A stretch of DNA of 64,000 nucleotides from Kitasatospora sp. NBC_00458 (lineage in GTDB: Bacteria > Actinomycetota > Actinomycetes > Streptomycetales > Streptomycetaceae): positions 372,001 to 436,000 of the forward strand of contig NZ_CP107904.1 in NCBI RefSeq assembly GCF_036013975.1. Reading direction: 5' to 3'. The position numbers and the translations under genes were made by a program. Of the stretch, positions 51,052 to 62,640 are shown one piece after another. The notes under the pieces are model-generated. The model was given only the letters and a program-made list of their open reading frames with translations, was not told the DNA's origin and ran no database searches. Every line of letters starts with the position of its first letter. Position 1 is the stretch's first letter.

Positions 51052-51118
51052 TGGGGATCGGCCTGCCTGGGATCGGCCTATGTGGGGATCGGCCTGTGTG
51101 GGATCGGCGGGGCGGGGA
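51052..51118. repeat. Short tandem repeats GGGGATCGGCCT
   Basis: Five variants of GGGGATCGGCCT spaced 14-17 bp, between the MBL gene start and the PEP carboxylase stop. Confidence 0.6.
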
Positions 51119-53839
<2,721 letters not shown>

Positions 53840-54054
53840 GGGGTCTGGGTCTCCCTGGTGGAGCGGTTCGGGTCGGCCGGCGGCCGGGGTCGTCGGGCCG
53901 CCGGTGGGGCGCGGTGGCGGGCGGGATCGGGGGCGGGCGGTGGCGGCGGCGGGTCGGATTGCTCGGAGCTCAACGGCTCTGCCACGACGCCGCGTTGACG
54001 GGTGGGCGGCCTCGGTCCCCAGGGCGGGGGCGGCCCCGGGGCGGGGCCCGGGGC

Positions 54055-55107
54055 TCAGGGGGCCAGGAGCGCGGCCGGGTTCCGCCGCGTCACGGCGCCG
54101 ATCTCCGCCGTGGTGAGCCCGGCGGACCGGAACCACTCCCGGTTGCGGTCCGGCCAGGCGGCCGGAACGGGCTGCTCGGGCTGGCCCAGGTCGGAGCTGA
54201 AGACGACCCGGGGGTGGGCGCGGACCAGTTCGGCGAGGTGGCCCGGGTCGCGGTGGCCGAGCAGCAGCATCAGCGCGGTGAGTTCGACGTAGAGGCCGGG
54301 CAGGTCCGCCAGCCCGGCGAGGTCGGCGGGGGTAAGGCCGGACATCGGGTGGGTGGCGTGGGTGAGCAGGAGGCGGGGCAGTTCCAGCCGGGCGGCCTCG
54401 TCGGCGACCCGGAGGGTCTCCTCGCGGTCGCAGTGGCCGGTGGCGAGGACGACCGGGAGGTCCCGGGCGGCGCGGAGCACCTCCCGCACCGGCCGGGCGA
54501 GCCGGCCGGTGCCGTCGAGGATCCGCGGGCCGCGCCACCGTTCGAGGTCGAGCAGCGGGTGGAAGGGGGCGCGCCGGAGGGGGGACGGATGGGCGGGGCC
54601 GATGTGGGTGGGCAGGTGGACGAGCAACCGGGCCGGGCTGTCGGGGCCGTGGGCGTAGACGGCCTGTTCGACGACCCGGGTCCGGACGCCGCCGGCGAGG
54701 TCGTTGAGGACGACCGTGCCGGAGACCGGCAGCCCCTCCTCGCGGGCCTCCCACGCGGCGGCGGCGGTGGAGCCCAGGTGGCTCTTGACCGCGACCCAGC
54801 CGTCGATCCCGGCGTAGGCGCGCCCGGCCCCGGCGACGGTCAGCCGGCGCCGGTAGAGGTCCGGCCCGGCGTGGTAGTGGACGTCCACCACCTGCCGGTC
54901 GGCCGGCCGGAGCCCCCCGGCCGGGGCCGGCTCCCCCGCCGGGGGCTCCGGCGGCCGGTCCCGCGCGGGTGGTTCACCCGAGGACCGCTCCCCCAGGGAG
55001 GGTGCCCCCGGAGGCCGCCCCGCCGGGGACGGCTCCGGCACGGGCCGCTCCGACGGGGGCCGCTCCCCCGCCGGACGGTCCGCCGGGCGCCGGGCGGCGT
55101 CAGGCAT
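54055..55107 (-). CDS. DUF6282-type amidohydrolase-like protein
   Basis: 350 residues from the ATG at 55107, which overlaps the previous gene by 8 bp. Residues 1-70 are an unusual Pro/Glu/Arg-rich low-complexity start. Then [15 protein letters not shown] (HYH 77-79), a metal-binding opening as in amidohydrolases. [27 protein letters not shown] and [14 protein letters not shown] supply further His/Asp ligands. It may open a lactone or amide, or decarboxylate. Last gene of the LysR-led cluster. The exact family name rests on the HYHAGPD pattern and is from memory. Confidence 0.78.
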   Translation of the reverse strand: MPDAARRPADRPAGERPPSERPVPEPSPAGRPPGAPSLGERSSGEPPARDRPPEPPAGEPAPAGGLRPADRQVVDVHYHAGPDLYRRRLTVAGAGRAYAGIDGWVAVKSHLGSTAAAAWEAREEGLPVSGTVVLNDLAGGVRTRVVEQAVYAHGPDSPARLLVHLPTHIGPAHPSPLRRAPFHPLLDLERWRGPRILDGTGRLARPVREVLRAARDLPVVLATGHCDREETLRVADEAARLELPRLLLTHATHPMSGLTPADLAGLADLPGLYVELTALMLLLGHRDPGHLAELVRAHPRVVFSSDLGQPEQPVPAAWPDRNREWFRSAGLTTAEIGAVTRRNPAALLAP

Positions 55108-56983
55108 CGCCGGTCCCGCGGGCCGGCCCCTCCCACGGCTTGGCGTAGCCGAAGGTCCGGCGGGCCTCGTCGAGGCGCGTCCCGTCCGCGACCGCCCGGG
55201 CGATGGCGGCCTCGGTGGCCTCGACCCGCTCGGCCCGGTCGGCCACCTCGGCGGCGCGTCCGGCGGGCACGACGAGGACACCGTTGTCGTCGGCGACGAC
55301 CACGTCCCCGGGCCGGATTGTGACCTCGCCGATGGTGATGTCCCGCCCCGTGGCGGCGAGTTCGACCCGGTTCTTGCCACTGACCATGGTGACGCCGGTG
55401 CTGAACAGCGGGTACCCGGCGGCCCGGATCTCGGCGATGTCGCGGGCCGAGCCGAACAGCGCGGTGCCCCGTGCGCCCCGGCTCCGCGCGACGGCGGTGA
55501 GCAGCGAGCCCCAGTTGGTGCAGTCGGTGCTGCCGCCGTTGTCGACGACGACGAAGGAGCCGGCGGGTACCTCGTCGAGGTAGTTCGCCGCGTTGCGGAA
55601 GCCGCTCCCGGTGTCCTCGACGGGCCGGTAGGTGACGGTGTAGGCGCGGCCGGCGGTGCGGGCACCGGGCACGCGGGCGGCCAGTCCGGCCAGGACGCCG
55701 GGCAGGCCGAGGCTGTCCAGCGCGTCGGAGACCGAGGCGGTGTCCAGGCGGGCCAGCCGGTCGACGACCTCGTCGGCCGCCGTCCCGCCGTCGCCCGCCG
55801 CGCCGTCGACGGACGCGGCGGCGGACCGGGCGGCCGCGTCCCGGGCGGCCGCGGCCCGGGGGGCGGCGGACCGGGGGGCCTCCGCCAGTGCACCGGCCAC
55901 GGCCCCGGCGACCTCGCGGGTACCGGCCGTACCGCCGAGGTCGTAGGTGACGGTGGTCCGGGCGCGGGCGACGCCGCGGACGGCGGCGCGCAGTTCCTCG
56001 CCGGGCACCGTCAGGCCGAGGTGGTCGAGCAGTTGGGCGACGGTGAGCAGCATGGCCATCGGGTTGGCCCTGTCCTGGCCGGCCATCGAGGGGGCGGATC
56101 CGTGCACGGGCTCGAAGTAGCTGCCGTGGTCGCCGATGTTGCCGCTGGGGGCGAGGCCGAGGCCGCCCATGACGCCGGCGCCGAGGTCGGAGAGGATGTC
56201 GCCGAACATGTTCTCGGCGACGAGCACGCCGAACCGCTCGGGCCGGCGGACCATCCAGAGCGCGACGGCGTCGACGTTGAGGATCTCGGTCTCGATCCCG
56301 GGGTACTCGCCCGCGATCAGTTCGAGCCGCTCGCGCAGGTGGTTGCTGCTGTTGCGCAGCACCATCGGCTTGTCGACGAGGGTGAGCAGGCTCTTCCCGC
56401 GGGCCCGGGCGTGCTCGAAGCCGAAGCGCAGCAGCCGGTCGATGCCGAACCGGGTCTGGAGGCGCAGCGTGACGCTGGTGTGCTCGGGGCCGGAGGCGGC
56501 GGCGTTCGGGTGGTGGCGCACCGCCTCCCAGAGGGCGCCGTCGAGGCCGTGCAGGTCGAGCCCGGCGTAGAGGCCCTCGGTGTTCTCCCGGATGACGGTG
56601 AAGTCGAACCGGCCGTCGTCGAGGTCGGTGACGGGGCGGATGTTGGCGTAGAGGCCGAGCCGCTGGCGGAGTTGGATGACGGGCGAGACGTAGTGGAGGC
56701 CGGTGCCGCGCAGTTCGGGGACGAGTTCGTCCTCGGTCTCGCGGAGGGGCTTGCTGGTGATGGCGCCGAGCAGGCAGGTGTCGGTCTCCTCCAGGAGCTT
56801 CCAGGTGCGCTGGGGCACCGGGTCGCCCTCCTGCCGCCAGCAGTCCCAGCCGATGTCGCCGAAGCGCAGGTCGAGCGGGAGGTCCAGGCGCTCGACGGCG
56901 GCGAGCGCGGCGTCGACGACCTCGGGGCCGATGCCGTCGCCGGGCAGGACGGCGACGCTCTTCGTCGTGGGTGGGGTGGGCAT
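55100..56983 (-). CDS. Isopropylmalate/tartrate dehydrogenase fused to RraA-like aldolase
   Basis: 627 residues from the ATG at 56983, overlapping the previous stop by one base (TAATG). Residues 1-362 are a beta-decarboxylating dehydrogenase: VLPGDGIGPEVVDAAL, RQRLGLYANIRPV, ENTEGLYAG, VDKPMVLR, ENMFGDILSDL and the NAD loop SYFEPVHGSAPSMAG. An Ala/Arg linker (365-400) leads to an RraA/HMG-CHA-aldolase domain (405-627): VSDALDSLGLPG, GGSTDCTNWGSLL, FGSARDIAEIRAAGYPLFS, VVADDNGVLVVP. The first half would oxidise and decarboxylate a 2-hydroxy-3-carboxylate, and the second cleave or decarboxylate a keto-acid product. I know of no standard enzyme with this fusion. Confidence 0.9.
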   Translation of the reverse strand: MPTPPTTKSVAVLPGDGIGPEVVDAALAAVERLDLPLDLRFGDIGWDCWRQEGDPVPQRTWKLLEETDTCLLGAITSKPLRETEDELVPELRGTGLHYVSPVIQLRQRLGLYANIRPVTDLDDGRFDFTVIRENTEGLYAGLDLHGLDGALWEAVRHHPNAAASGPEHTSVTLRLQTRFGIDRLLRFGFEHARARGKSLLTLVDKPMVLRNSSNHLRERLELIAGEYPGIETEILNVDAVALWMVRRPERFGVLVAENMFGDILSDLGAGVMGGLGLAPSGNIGDHGSYFEPVHGSAPSMAGQDRANPMAMLLTVAQLLDHLGLTVPGEELRAAVRGVARARTTVTYDLGGTAGTREVAGAVAGALAEAPRSAAPRAAAARDAAARSAAASVDGAAGDGGTAADEVVDRLARLDTASVSDALDSLGLPGVLAGLAARVPGARTAGRAYTVTYRPVEDTGSGFRNAANYLDEVPAGSFVVVDNGGSTDCTNWGSLLTAVARSRGARGTALFGSARDIAEIRAAGYPLFSTGVTMVSGKNRVELAATGRDITIGEVTIRPGDVVVADDNGVLVVPAGRAAEVADRAERVEATEAAIARAVADGTRLDEARRTFGYAKPWEGPARGTGDA

Positions 56984-57831
56984 TACCGGAGTCCCTTCTC
57001 GTGCAGGAGTGCCTCGACGAGTGCGGACACCTCTGCGGCTTGGTCGAAGTGCGGGCGCATGCCGGCTCGGGGGGCGACGTGCACCAGGTGGTGGGGGGCG
57101 GCGGCGGTGTGCCGCCGGGTGACGAGCTGGGAGCGGCCGCCGACGATCTGGAGCAGCGGGCCGGGGTGGGCGCGGACGGCGTCGGTGAGGTCGATGCCGC
57201 GGAGCAGGCGGAGCCCTCCGGCGAGCCGCCGGCCGGCCTCCGCGTCCGGCTCCGCCGCCTGCGCCGCCCCCGCACCGGCCCCGGGTGCGCCGTCCGGGAG
57301 CCGTCCGCCCAGCCGTCCGTCCAGGAGTCGTCCGTCCAGTCGTCCGTCCGGGAGCCGTCCGTCCGGCAGGACCCGGCGGTGCAGCAGGTCGAGCGCGGCG
57401 GCGGGCCGGCCGGCGGCGGCCAGGTCGGCGATCTCGCCGAGCCGCCCGTCCAGGACGGCGTCGCTGCGGGCCGGTCCGGAGACCAGCAGGGCGGCGGTGG
57501 CCGGGTCGGCGTCGGGCAGCAGTGCCTGGGCGACCGCGCCTCCCAGGGCGTTCCCGCAGAGCAGGTCGACGGGCCCGAAGGTCGGCAGCACCTCGCGCCA
57601 GCGGGCGGCCAGGCCCGCCAGCGTGGTCACCTCCTCGTCCCAGAGGGCGAGGGTGTCGGCGACGGTGACCCGCAGTCCGGCCCCGACCAGCGTGCGGATG
57701 ACCGGGGTGAAGAAGGCGCCGCCGTCCCAGCCCGGGGTGACCGGGGCGAGGACCAGGGCGTGCGCCGTGCCGACGGCGGTCGGGGGGAAGAAGACCGCCG
57801 TCGGCACGACCGGTCCGGCGTGGGTGGTCAC
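56983..57831 (-). CDS. Alpha/beta-hydrolase-fold protein lacking catalytic Ser and His
   Basis: 282 residues from a GTG at 57831 overlapping the HMGL stop (GTGA). The fold pattern is clear (VDLLCGNALGGAVAQALLPD; GPLLQIVGGRS; ending AGMRPHFDQAAEVSALVEAL). The nucleophile elbow reads GNALGG (Ala95 in place of Ser), and the usual GHxPH near the end reads GMRPH, so both catalytic residues are gone. An insert of five or six DGRL-type repeats (about 182-205) is in a lid region. It may be a binding or structural partner or use other chemistry. The gene is fully coupled to its neighbours, so it is maintained. Confidence 0.85.
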   Translation of the reverse strand: MTTHAGPVVPTAVFFPPTAVGTAHALVLAPVTPGWDGGAFFTPVIRTLVGAGLRVTVADTLALWDEEVTTLAGLAARWREVLPTFGPVDLLCGNALGGAVAQALLPDADPATAALLVSGPARSDAVLDGRLGEIADLAAAGRPAAALDLLHRRVLPDGRLPDGRLDGRLLDGRLGGRLPDGAPGAGAGAAQAAEPDAEAGRRLAGGLRLLRGIDLTDAVRAHPGPLLQIVGGRSQLVTRRHTAAAPHHLVHVAPRAGMRPHFDQAAEVSALVEALLHEKGLR

Positions 57832-58760
57832 CGGGCGCCGGCGAGGGTGCGCGCGGTGGCGATGGCCTCGCCGTGCTCGCCCAGCAGCTCCTTGCGGTGC
57901 TCGACCGAGAGGTCGTAGCGGCCGAGCACGAGGTCGGGCAGGGGCAGCGACGGCCGGCCCTCGGGGATGGTGGCGAGCAGCAGTTCGGCCAGCCGCAGGA
58001 CCGGGGCGAGGTCGATGTGCCCGGCCTTCTCCGGGTCGGTGCGGTCGAGGTGGGCCAGCCACTGCTCGGCGATGAGGTTGCCGGGGCCCTTGCCCATGCC
58101 CTGGACCGAGGAGTCCATCCAGGTCGCGCCGGCCGCGACGGCGCTGATGGCGTTGGCCAGCGCGAGGCCGAGGTTGTTGTGGGCGTGCAGGCCGACCGCG
58201 CCGCCCGTGACCGAACGGGTCAGGGTGGTGAGGTCGGTGGTGTCCACCGGGGAGAGGCTGCCGTTGGAGTCGGCCAGGTAGACGACCTCGGCACCGGCGT
58301 CGGTGGCGGCGGTCGCCACCTCGACCACCTCGCGGGCCGGCCACTGGCTGATCCGGGCGAAGTTGACGCCGACGGTGAAGCCGAGGTCGCGGGCCTGGCG
58401 GATGTACTCCAGGCCGGGTTCGTAGCCCTTGGCGGGCAGGATGACGCGGACCAGCCGGGCGCCGGCCGCGTACATCGCGGGCAGGTCGTCGCGGGTGATG
58501 TTCTTCGGGTGCAGGATCATCGCGACCCGGTGCGGGCCGATCTCGCGGGCGGTGGCGGCGATGAAGTCGTCACCGCCGATTCCGGTCAGGCCCAGGTCGG
58601 GGATCGGGGCGAACGAACCGTTGCGGTAGGCGATCTCGACCCAGTCGAAACCGGCCTCGACGCTCAGCCGGGCGTGCTCCAGGGCGTAGGCGAGCGGGAA
58701 GTGGAATCCGGTGCGGTACCCCCCGTCCCGGAGAGTGACGTCGATGTTGGTGATCCTCAT
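57828..58760 (-). CDS. HMGL-family aldolase (4-hydroxy-2-oxovalerate aldolase-like)
   Basis: 310 residues from the ATG at 58760 (GGAGGAGCC upstream). The TIM-barrel start DVTLRDGGYR (7-16) has the metal-binding Asp and catalytic Arg. VGLHAHNNLGLAL supplies the HxH metal ligands and GMGKGPGNL the substrate loop. The family cleaves or forms C-C bonds using pyruvate or acetyl-CoA enolates, as in DmpG, citramalate and HMG-CoA lyases. With DGGYR rather than DGxQ it is nearest the hydroxy-oxovalerate aldolases. No acetaldehyde dehydrogenase partner is present, so its aldehyde product must be handled otherwise. Confidence 0.9.
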   Translation of the reverse strand: MRITNIDVTLRDGGYRTGFHFPLAYALEHARLSVEAGFDWVEIAYRNGSFAPIPDLGLTGIGGDDFIAATAREIGPHRVAMILHPKNITRDDLPAMYAAGARLVRVILPAKGYEPGLEYIRQARDLGFTVGVNFARISQWPAREVVEVATAATDAGAEVVYLADSNGSLSPVDTTDLTTLTRSVTGGAVGLHAHNNLGLALANAISAVAAGATWMDSSVQGMGKGPGNLIAEQWLAHLDRTDPEKAGHIDLAPVLRLAELLLATIPEGRPSLPLPDLVLGRYDLSVEHRKELLGEHGEAIATARTLAGAR

Positions 58761-59002
58761 GGCTCCTCCATCAAGCGGACGTGCGGGGTGGGTCAGGAAG
58801 GGTCGTACGGGTTCGTCGGGCGGGGCCCGGTCGGCGGGCCCGGCGCGTGCCGCGTGCTCGGCGGCCGTGGCAGGCCCCGCGGATGCCGTGCGCGGCGGCT
58901 TCGCTGCGTCCGGCGGCTTTGCTGCGTCCCACGGCCGCCGTGCGCCGTGCGCCGGCCGCTTCGCGGTGCGTCCGGTGATCGCGGAGCGGCGCGGACGGCG
59001 GG
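58761..59002. other. Intergenic spacer within LysR-led cluster
   Basis: 242 bp, GC-rich with GCGTCCGGCG runs. No gene and no clear terminator. It could hold an internal promoter. Confidence 0.4.
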
Positions 59003-60439
59003 TCAGACGGACTGGGCGGCGGCCACGTGGTGCGCGGCGCGGCGGCCGAAGACCAGCGAGCGCAGCACCGAGGTGGCCGGCGGGTAGGCGTGGTAGAAGA
59101 GGCCGGTGGCCTCGCCCGCCGCGTACAGGCCGGGGATCGCCGTGCCGGACGGGGTGACCACCCGGCCGGCGAGGTCGGTGCGGACGCCGCCGTAGGTGAA
59201 GCAGATCGCGGCGGTCACCGGGATGCCGATGAACGGCGCGGTGTCCAGCGGGGTGGCCCAGTTGGACTTGGCCGGGGTGAGTCCGACGGTGTGCTTGCCG
59301 TCCAGCCGGGTGGGGTCGAACTCCCCGGGCGCGACGGCCGCGTTGAACTCGGCGACGGTCTTCTCCAGGGCCTCGGCGTCGACGCCCAGCTTGTCGGCGA
59401 GACCGGCCAGGGTGTCGGCCTGCTCCGGCGGCACGTCGGTCAGCAGGGAGTTCGCGATGCCCGGGATGGCCAGGGTCTTGGCGTCGGCGATCCAGTACGC
59501 CTCCTGGTCCTGGTTCCTCCAGATCTCGTAGCCGACGTGCTCGAAGGTGTTGTCCCAGGTGTCGCGGCCCTCGTCGAAGAAGCGCTCCAGCCGGCCGTTG
59601 ACGAAGATCCCGGCTGCGAAGCCGTAGAGCACCGCGTCGGCCTTGCCGGTGCGGGTGTCGACCGGCTCGGCGTGGATGCCGTCGAACTGGCCCGCGGTGT
59701 CGGCCCCGAGCTCCAGCGCCATCCGCAGCGCGTCACCGCGGTTGGCGGCGATCCCGGGGGCGATCAGCGGCAGGTCGCAGGCGTTCCGCCCGACGTACCG
59801 GGTGAGCATCTCGGGGTTGCCCTCGAAGCCGCCGCAGGCGAGTACGACGGCGCGGCCGGCCAGCGTGCGGGTGAGGCCGTCGGGGCCGCGGACGATGACG
59901 CCGTCGACCGCGCCGTCCTCGTCGGTGGAGAGGCGCAGGGCCTCGGTCAGGTAGCGGATCTCGACCCGCGGGTCCGCCTCCAGGGCGGCGCCGAGGTGCT
60001 CGACGATGGCGGCGCCGCCGCCGCGCGGGCTGGCCGGCGGGGCCATGGACGGGGTGCCGGCCGCGAAGGTGTGCGGCAGCGGGAAGTCCTGGAAGGCGAT
60101 CTCGACGCCGTGCTTCTCGACGAACGCGAGGGTGCCGGGGGTGTCGCGCTCGACGGTGCGGCAGTAGTCGAGGTCGGCGAGGCCGCCGGAGACCCGGTGG
60201 ACGTGCTCGGCCCAGTCGGTGTCGAGCTGCCGCTGCCGGTCGATCCGCAGGAAGGCGCCCGTCCAGCGGGTGGCTCCGCCGCGCTCCTCCTTGCCGGAGC
60301 GCTCCAGGACCGCGATCCGGACGGGCCGGTCCCGGCCTTCCGTCGCCTCGGCGAAGGACAGGGCGGCCGAGAGGCCGGCGGCGCCGAATCCGACGACGAT
60401 CAGGTCGTACGCGGGGACCGGGGCGGACGTGGCTGACAT
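59003..60439 (-). CDS. FAD-dependent tricarballylate-dehydrogenase-like (TcuA-type) flavoprotein
   Basis: 478 residues from the ATG at 60439 (AGGAGAACC upstream). FAD fold VVGFGAAGLSAAL (G17-x-G19-x-x-G22), then ERGGATRWTGAFLR, CGGFEGNPEMLTRYVG, and near the end CFTYGGVRTDLAGRVV and GLYAAGEATGLFYHAYPPAT. The set fits the fumarate-reductase/3-ketosteroid-dehydrogenase superfamily and especially tricarballylate dehydrogenase TcuA. It would introduce a C=C bond in a di- or tricarboxylate. No covalent-flavin or heme domain is present. Stands in the cluster with dehydrogenase/aldolases for hydroxy acids. Confidence 0.87.
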   Translation of the reverse strand: MSATSAPVPAYDLIVVGFGAAGLSAALSFAEATEGRDRPVRIAVLERSGKEERGGATRWTGAFLRIDRQRQLDTDWAEHVHRVSGGLADLDYCRTVERDTPGTLAFVEKHGVEIAFQDFPLPHTFAAGTPSMAPPASPRGGGAAIVEHLGAALEADPRVEIRYLTEALRLSTDEDGAVDGVIVRGPDGLTRTLAGRAVVLACGGFEGNPEMLTRYVGRNACDLPLIAPGIAANRGDALRMALELGADTAGQFDGIHAEPVDTRTGKADAVLYGFAAGIFVNGRLERFFDEGRDTWDNTFEHVGYEIWRNQDQEAYWIADAKTLAIPGIANSLLTDVPPEQADTLAGLADKLGVDAEALEKTVAEFNAAVAPGEFDPTRLDGKHTVGLTPAKSNWATPLDTAPFIGIPVTAAICFTYGGVRTDLAGRVVTPSGTAIPGLYAAGEATGLFYHAYPPATSVLRSLVFGRRAAHHVAAAQSV

Positions 60440-60534
60440 GGTTCTCCTACGCGGTGAGTGGGGTGTGAGGGGGTTGCGGGCGGCGCGGGCCCGTGGCCGG
60501 CGGCGCCGGCCGGAGCGGGGGCAGGAGCCGGCGG

Positions 60535-61125
60535 TCAGCGGTTGGGGGTGATGACCCGGCTGGTCCGGTACAGGCGGTACTTGGCGCCCGTCGTGGTGGT
60601 CGCGAACTCCTGGTACCGGCGGGTGAACTCGGCGTCGTCGAAGATCGCGTCGAAGCTCTTCTCGTCGGACCAGGCCGCGAGGTTGACCACGGCGTCGCCC
60701 TCGACGCTGGTCAGCAGGCGGGAGCCGCGGAAGCCCTCGGCGGTGGCGGCGACGTGCGCGACGGCCTCGGCGAGGGCGGCCACGGTGGCGGGCGCGTTCT
60801 CGGTGGTGGCCACGTTGATCAGCAGCACGCCGTCGCCCGGCTCGGGGGCGGTGACCACGCCGGGGCTGGCGAAGCCGGCGGTGAACGGGGTCCGCTCGTA
60901 GGAGGCGATGCCGAGCGTGTGCCAGGGGTCGCTCTCGATCAGCTCGGTGACGGTGGCTTCGTCGAGGTCGGCGGTGACGATGACGGCGCCGCCGTCCGGC
61001 CGGGGGCCGCTGAGCAGGATGCGGCCGCGGTCCGCGTGGTCGCGCAGCCAGGCCTTGTGCTCGGGCAGGTGGGCGGTGACGGTCTCACGGGGCTTCAGGT
61101 AGGTGAGCGTGAGGACGTGGATCAC
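60535..61125 (-). CDS. YCII-ABM double ferredoxin-like barrel protein
   Basis: 196 residues from a GTG at 61125 (GGAG seven bases upstream). The N-half (1-95) is YCII-like: LTYLKPRETVTAHLPEHKAWL with the conserved His, then GRILLSGPRPDGGAVIV and SDPWHTLGIAS. The C-half (96-190) is an antibiotic-biosynthesis-monooxygenase (ABM) type dimeric alpha/beta barrel: VLLINVATTENAPATVAALAE and GFRGSRLLTSVEGDAVVNLAAW. Such folds act as small isomerases, monooxygenases or lactonases without cofactors. It may process an unstable intermediate of the cluster. Confidence 0.82.
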   Translation of the reverse strand: MIHVLTLTYLKPRETVTAHLPEHKAWLRDHADRGRILLSGPRPDGGAVIVTADLDEATVTELIESDPWHTLGIASYERTPFTAGFASPGVVTAPEPGDGVLLINVATTENAPATVAALAEAVAHVAATAEGFRGSRLLTSVEGDAVVNLAAWSDEKSFDAIFDDAEFTRRYQEFATTTTGAKYRLYRTSRVITPNR

Positions 61126-61267
61126 GGTGGTCTCCGGTGCGGTGGGAGGGTGGGAACAGGGGAACCGGTCGGTGCGGGCGCCGCTGGACGGGTTTCCGCC
61201 GTGGCCGGTGGCCGGTGGGCGGGCGCGGGGTCGGGGCGGGGCGGGCGCGGGGCGGGGGCGGCCGGTG

Positions 61268-62248
61268 TCAGCGGCCGATGCGCGCCGCCAGGTCGCGCAG
61301 GACGGTCTCCGCCTCGGCGACGGTGTCCTCGACGATCGCGGCGGCCGGGCGGACGTCCTTGACCAGGTCGAGGACCTCGCCCGCGAACAGGGCGCGCTGG
61401 CTGACGTCGTCGCGGGCGACCGCGGCCGCCCACGCGGGCTCGACCTCGGCGCGCCGCGCGGCGAGGTCCTCGTCGCGGCCGGTCCACTCGCGGGTGAAGG
61501 CGTTGCTCACCGAGCGGGCCCGGTAGACCTCGTCCCAGGGGATGCCGCGGACCACGTCGAAGGACCGGGTGTCGACGGTGTCGGTGGTGCCGGCGGCGGT
61601 CAGCGAGGTCTTGAAGCCGGCGGTCGCGATCGACTCCACGGTGAGCGCGAAGCGGGTGCCCATCATCACGCCGTCGGCGCCGAGGGCCAGCGCCGCGGCC
61701 AGCCCGCGGCCGTCCGCGAAGCCGCCCGCCGCGACCACCGGGACGGCGCCCCGGACGAGGTCGAGCACGGCGGGGACCAGCGGGAGGGTGGCCTGGGTCT
61801 TGTGGTGGCCGCCGGCCTCGGCGCCCTGGACGACCAGCACCGACGCGCCGGCCTGCAGGGCCACCAGGGCCTGCTCGGTGTCGTGCACCTGCACCACCAC
61901 CCGGGCGCCGCGCTCGGCGGCCGAGGACACGTAGCGGCCCACCTGGTCGGCGTCGCCGAAGGAGAGGGCGATGACGGGCGGCGCGTAGCCGAGCACCTTG
62001 TCCCAGAGGCCGGGGCGCTCGTCGAAGGTGAACATCACGCAGCCGGCGCCCCAGACGCCGCCGGCCTCGGCGGCCTGCGGCAGGTGCTCGTCGATGAACG
62101 CGGCGTCGCCGTAGCTGACGCCGACGAGGCCCAGGCCTCCGGCCCGGGTGACGGCGGCGGCCAGTCGCCCGCCGGAGACGCCGCCCATCGGCGCGCTGAC
62201 GATCGGATGGTCGATTCCCAGCAATTCTGTCAACTTGGTCGAGATCAC
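61268..62248 (-). CDS. Nitronate monooxygenase-family flavoprotein
   Basis: 326 residues from the GTG at 62248 (GGGGAAG upstream); an upstream in-frame extension is not used. TIM barrel with HPIVSAPMGGVSGGRL, VQGAEAGGHHKT (with the catalytic His of the class), VPVVAAGGFADGRG and GADGVMMGTRFA for FMN binding. The family oxidises alkyl nitronates or propionate-3-nitronate, while other members are enoyl reductases. First gene of the LysR-led cluster. It may protect against, or act on, a nitro-compound intermediate; this is uncertain. Confidence 0.9.
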   Translation of the reverse strand: MISTKLTELLGIDHPIVSAPMGGVSGGRLAAAVTRAGGLGLVGVSYGDAAFIDEHLPQAAEAGGVWGAGCVMFTFDERPGLWDKVLGYAPPVIALSFGDADQVGRYVSSAAERGARVVVQVHDTEQALVALQAGASVLVVQGAEAGGHHKTQATLPLVPAVLDLVRGAVPVVAAGGFADGRGLAAALALGADGVMMGTRFALTVESIATAGFKTSLTAAGTTDTVDTRSFDVVRGIPWDEVYRARSVSNAFTREWTGRDEDLAARRAEVEPAWAAAVARDDVSQRALFAGEVLDLVKDVRPAAAIVEDTVAEAETVLRDLAARIGR

Positions 62249-62540
62249 GACTTCCCCGGCTCCCAGCTCGAATATCGGAATGACGGAACGATGAACGATG
62301 AACGATCGGATTGACGCGGAACCTGCCACCGGGGATTCTTCGGGACGGCGGACCGCGGACGGCTCCCGGGGCTTTTCGACCCCGGGACCGGCCTGGCCGG
62401 TTTCGCACTCAAACCATAGTTCGACCGGCGTCTCGGCGACTAAGACAGAAAATGCGTGGAAGCCATAGGACCGGACCTATGGGCGGCACCCGCGGAAGTG
62501 ACGCTCCGGGACCGGAGGTGAACTTTCCGTACCCGGGGGG
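62249..62540. other. Promoter region of the nitronate monooxygenase cluster
   Basis: About 290 bp with an AT-rich part (62270-62320 and 62420-62460) and the dyad at 62463-62482. No gene supported. Confidence 0.5.
62463..62482. promoter_or_regulatory. Dyad upstream of the nitronate monooxygenase cluster (candidate LysR site)
   Basis: CCATAGG-ACCGGA-CCTATGG, perfect 7-bp arms. The AT-containing arms and inner spacing fit a LysR-type operator. It is about 215 bp upstream of the first cluster gene. Confidence 0.5.
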
Positions 62541-62588
62541 CAAAAAAGAATCACCCGGTCCGGGGAAATCATTCTCCGGACCGGGTGA
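62541..62588 (-). terminator. Rho-independent terminator of LysR gene
   Basis: 13-bp arms 62551-62563 and 62576-62588. On the minus strand the hairpin is followed by TTCTTTTTTG, a true U-tract, rare in this window. Confidence 0.88.
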
Positions 62589-62640
62589 TCGGGTGGGGGT
62601 CGAGGCGGATCGCGGACCGCCCCGACCGTGCGGGGAGGTC

